Positions 62,497 through 64,000 of a DNA stretch of 64,000 nucleotides are shown in pieces. A model generated the notes under the pieces. That model did not search any database, was not told the origin of the DNA, and worked only from the letters and a program-made list of their open reading frames with translations. Numbering within the stretch: position 1 is the stretch's first letter; each line of letters begins with the position of its first letter. This DNA is from Deltaproteobacteria bacterium. GTDB taxonomy: Bacteria; Myxococcota_A; UBA9042; PHBI01. Location of the stretch: NCBI GenBank assembly GCA_020632715.1, contig JACKFA010000010.1, forward strand, positions 124,001 through 188,000, read 5' to 3'. The position numbers were made by a program, and so were the translations under genes.

Positions 62497-63636
62497 TCAG
62501 CCCGCCGCCGCGAGCGGCTCGGGGGCCTCGGCCGGCGCCGCCGCGGCGGGCGCGACCGGCGGGCGGGCCTTGTCGTTCTTGATGAAGCCGCGCTCCCAGC
62601 CGAAGGCGTAGGCGTCCTCGACGGCCTCGCGGACGCTGCTCGGGCGGAAGCCGAGCTCCGTCCGGGCCTTCGTGGTGTCGGCGTGGCGGCGCATGCGGAG
62701 GAGGCGGATGGCGCCCGGCGTGAAGCGCTGCGGGAAGCTCGGCCGGAGGCGCGTCAGGAGGAAGCTCGCGACCTCGCTCGCGCCCTGCATCATCGCGCCC
62801 GGGAGCGCGAGCTTCGGCGCCTTCACGCCGGTCACGTCCGCGAAGACCGCGATGAGCTCCGAGAGCATCTTGAACTCGGTCGACAGGATGTACTTCTGCC
62901 CCGGGCGCCCGTAGGCCATGGCGCGGAGGTGCCCGTCGACGACGTCGCGCGCCGCGACGAACTCGAAGCCGCCCTCGACGTAGGCGCGGAGCTTCCCGTT
63001 CGCGAAGTCGTGGAAGGCGCGGCCGAGGCGCGACGGCAGGTAGTCGTTGCCGCCGATGATGGCGCACGACGTCGCGATGCAGACCGGGAGCCCCTCGGCC
63101 GCGGCGCGCGCGACCTCGAGCTCCATCGCGGCCTTCGACACCTCGTAGGGCATCGTGCGGTGGAAGGGGTAGAACGGCACGGTCTCGTCGGCCGGGCGCG
63201 AGGGGTCGTCGCGGTGGTAGCCGACCGCCGAGAAGGAGCCGGTCACGACCACCTTCGCGACGCCGTGCGCGCGGGCCGCCGCGAGCACGTGGCGCGTGCC
63301 GAGCACGTTCGTGTCGAAGACCTCGGCCTTGTGGGCCGCGTTGCCGTCGATGGTCGACACCTTGGCGGCCACGTGGAAGACGCGCTCGGCGCCCGCGACG
63401 CAGGTCGCGACGCCCTCGGGGTCGCGCAGATCGGCGTAGACCCTCTCCACCGCGAGCCCGTCGACCCCGCGGTTGTCGTGGTCCGGGTGGAGCAGGACGC
63501 GCACGTGGTTCCCGGCGTCGAGCAGCGCGCGGACGAGGTTCGCGCCGAGGTGACCGCCCGCGCCGGTCACGAGGACGGGGCCCGCGGCGGGGGAGAGGTG
63601 CGCCGTGGCGCTCTGCGGGTCGAGAGGCGTCGTCAT
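62497..63636 (-). CDS. sdmB: Extended SDR/3beta-HSD-type reductase, SdmB-like
   Basis: A 379-residue protein with an NAD(P)-binding Rossmann motif TGAGGHLG (24-31) and catalytic Ser/Tyr/Lys (S134 region, Y164-E-V-S-K168). It belongs to the extended short-chain dehydrogenase group that includes 3beta-hydroxysteroid dehydrogenase and SdmB. In bacterial sterol C-4 demethylation SdmB is the NADP-dependent partner of the Rieske oxygenase, handling the decarboxylation or ketone step. Position beside the SdmA-like gene and the cyclase supports that reading. Its ATG overlaps the squalene synthase stop (ATGA), with GGAG upstream. An HpnA-like role in hopanoid synthesis is the main alternative. Confidence 0.85.
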   Translation of the reverse strand: MTTPLDPQSATAHLSPAAGPVLVTGAGGHLGANLVRALLDAGNHVRVLLHPDHDNRGVDGLAVERVYADLRDPEGVATCVAGAERVFHVAAKVSTIDGNAAHKAEVFDTNVLGTRHVLAAARAHGVAKVVVTGSFSAVGYHRDDPSRPADETVPFYPFHRTMPYEVSKAAMELEVARAAAEGLPVCIATSCAIIGGNDYLPSRLGRAFHDFANGKLRAYVEGGFEFVAARDVVDGHLRAMAYGRPGQKYILSTEFKMLSELIAVFADVTGVKAPKLALPGAMMQGASEVASFLLTRLRPSFPQRFTPGAIRLLRMRRHADTTKARTELGFRPSSVREAVEDAYAFGWERGFIKNDKARPPVAPAAAAPAEAPEPLAAAG

Positions 63637-64000
63637 CCGGCGAGCTCCAGGGCGGCGGCGCCGGCCGCGGGCGCGGCGGCGGCGGAGAGGGGGGCGAGGA
63701 AGGCGGCGCGGACGGCGTCGTCGTCGCCGCAGATGGCCGCGCAGCGCGACACCGTCGCGGCGACGGCCTCGCGCGAGATCTTCACGGGCGCGCCGGGGGT
63801 GAAGAGGGCGTCGTTGCCGCGGGCGAGGTCGAGGGTCGCGACGGCGAGCGCGAGCGGCAGGAGGCAGAACATGCGGACGTCGGTCGCGTCGGGCGGCACG
63901 GCGAGCGTGTAGGCGACGGCGCCGGCCAGCGCCCGCTCGGCGCGGGCGAGCACGGGGGCGACGGCGGCGTGGGCGGCGTCGCGGCGGGCGGGGTCGACGA
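63633..64000 (-). CDS. Squalene synthase, C-terminal part (runs off the window)
   Basis: About 120 residues in frame from the window edge to the stop, with the gene continuing beyond 64000. The visible part matches the C-terminus of eukaryote-type squalene synthase (farnesyl-diphosphate farnesyltransferase): VRMFCLLPLALAVATLDLAR, followed by FTPGAPVKISR. That corresponds to the FCAIPQVMAIATL...VKIRKG segment of the human enzyme. The Asp-rich active-site motifs would lie outside the window and cannot be checked. It makes squalene from two farnesyl diphosphates. It overlaps the SdmB-like start by 4 bp and is the most upstream gene seen of the sterol operon. Confidence 0.82.
   Translation of the reverse strand, partial: VDPARRDAAHAAVAPVLARAERALAGAVAYTLAVPPDATDVRMFCLLPLALAVATLDLARGNDALFTPGAPVKISREAVAATVSRCAAICGDDDAVRAAFLAPLSAAAAPAAGAAALELAG

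Overview
The window is very G+C-rich, with strong G/C preference at third codon positions. It is packed with lipoproteins and secreted proteins that carry Asp/Thr/Ala-rich tethers, Cys-rich modules, MopE-like motifs, EGF-like and LamG-like domains. That style, together with a bacterial sterol gene cluster, points to a myxobacterium-like member of the Myxococcota (inference; no rRNA or marker gene is present). No tRNA, rRNA, CRISPR array, insertion sequence or phage gene was seen.

Layout. 1-7.3 kb, minus strand: a 1606-residue LamG-like surface protein, then a coupled pair of secreted hydrolases (alpha/beta hydrolase and serine beta-lactamase-fold hydrolase). 7.5-16.3 kb, plus: a giant lipoprotein of about 2930 residues built from 14 Cys-rich modules alternating with 15 PPC-like beta-domains. 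16.3-17.0 kb: non-coding repeats. 17.0-19.7 kb: a secreted LRR protein and a GH5 lipoprotein. 19.7-26.8 kb, minus: DoxX, a transglutaminase-like protein and a large VWA protein. 27-34.4 kb, plus: a double-GAF protein and three Cys-rich lipoproteins. 34.4-35.2 kb: a non-coding tandem repeat array. 35.2-40.6 kb: a secreted TIM-barrel-like protein, a PF04185 phosphoesterase, a ZU5-like secreted protein and MntP. 40.8-48.5 kb, plus: a six-gene MoxR/Bat-type operon. 48.6-57.9 kb: a GH92 mannosidase lipoprotein, an OmpR-type two-component system, a secreted protein, an M50-like protease and a propeller lipoprotein. 57.85-64.0 kb, minus: a sterol operon that runs off the window.

The outstanding item is the sterol operon. 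In transcription order it reads: squalene synthase (only its C-terminus lies in the window), an SdmB-like reductase, an SdmA-like Rieske oxygenase, and a single polypeptide joining a squalene epoxidase to an oxidosqualene cyclase. Two of the three junctions are 4-bp stop/start overlaps and the third is 22 bp. The order describes a route from farnesyl diphosphate through squalene and oxidosqualene to a C-4-demethylated sterol. The fused gene carries an apparent one-base frameshift just after its FAD-binding motif. The cyclase has the OSC catalytic DCTAE motif but an unusual combination of product-determining residues.

The remaining content is cell-surface biology: glycoside hydrolases, adhesion-like modular proteins, signalling and envelope proteins. 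Two lipoproteins 27 kb apart share an undescribed N-terminal domain. Several lipoproteins share an acidic Asp/Thr-rich tether directly after the lipidated Cys.
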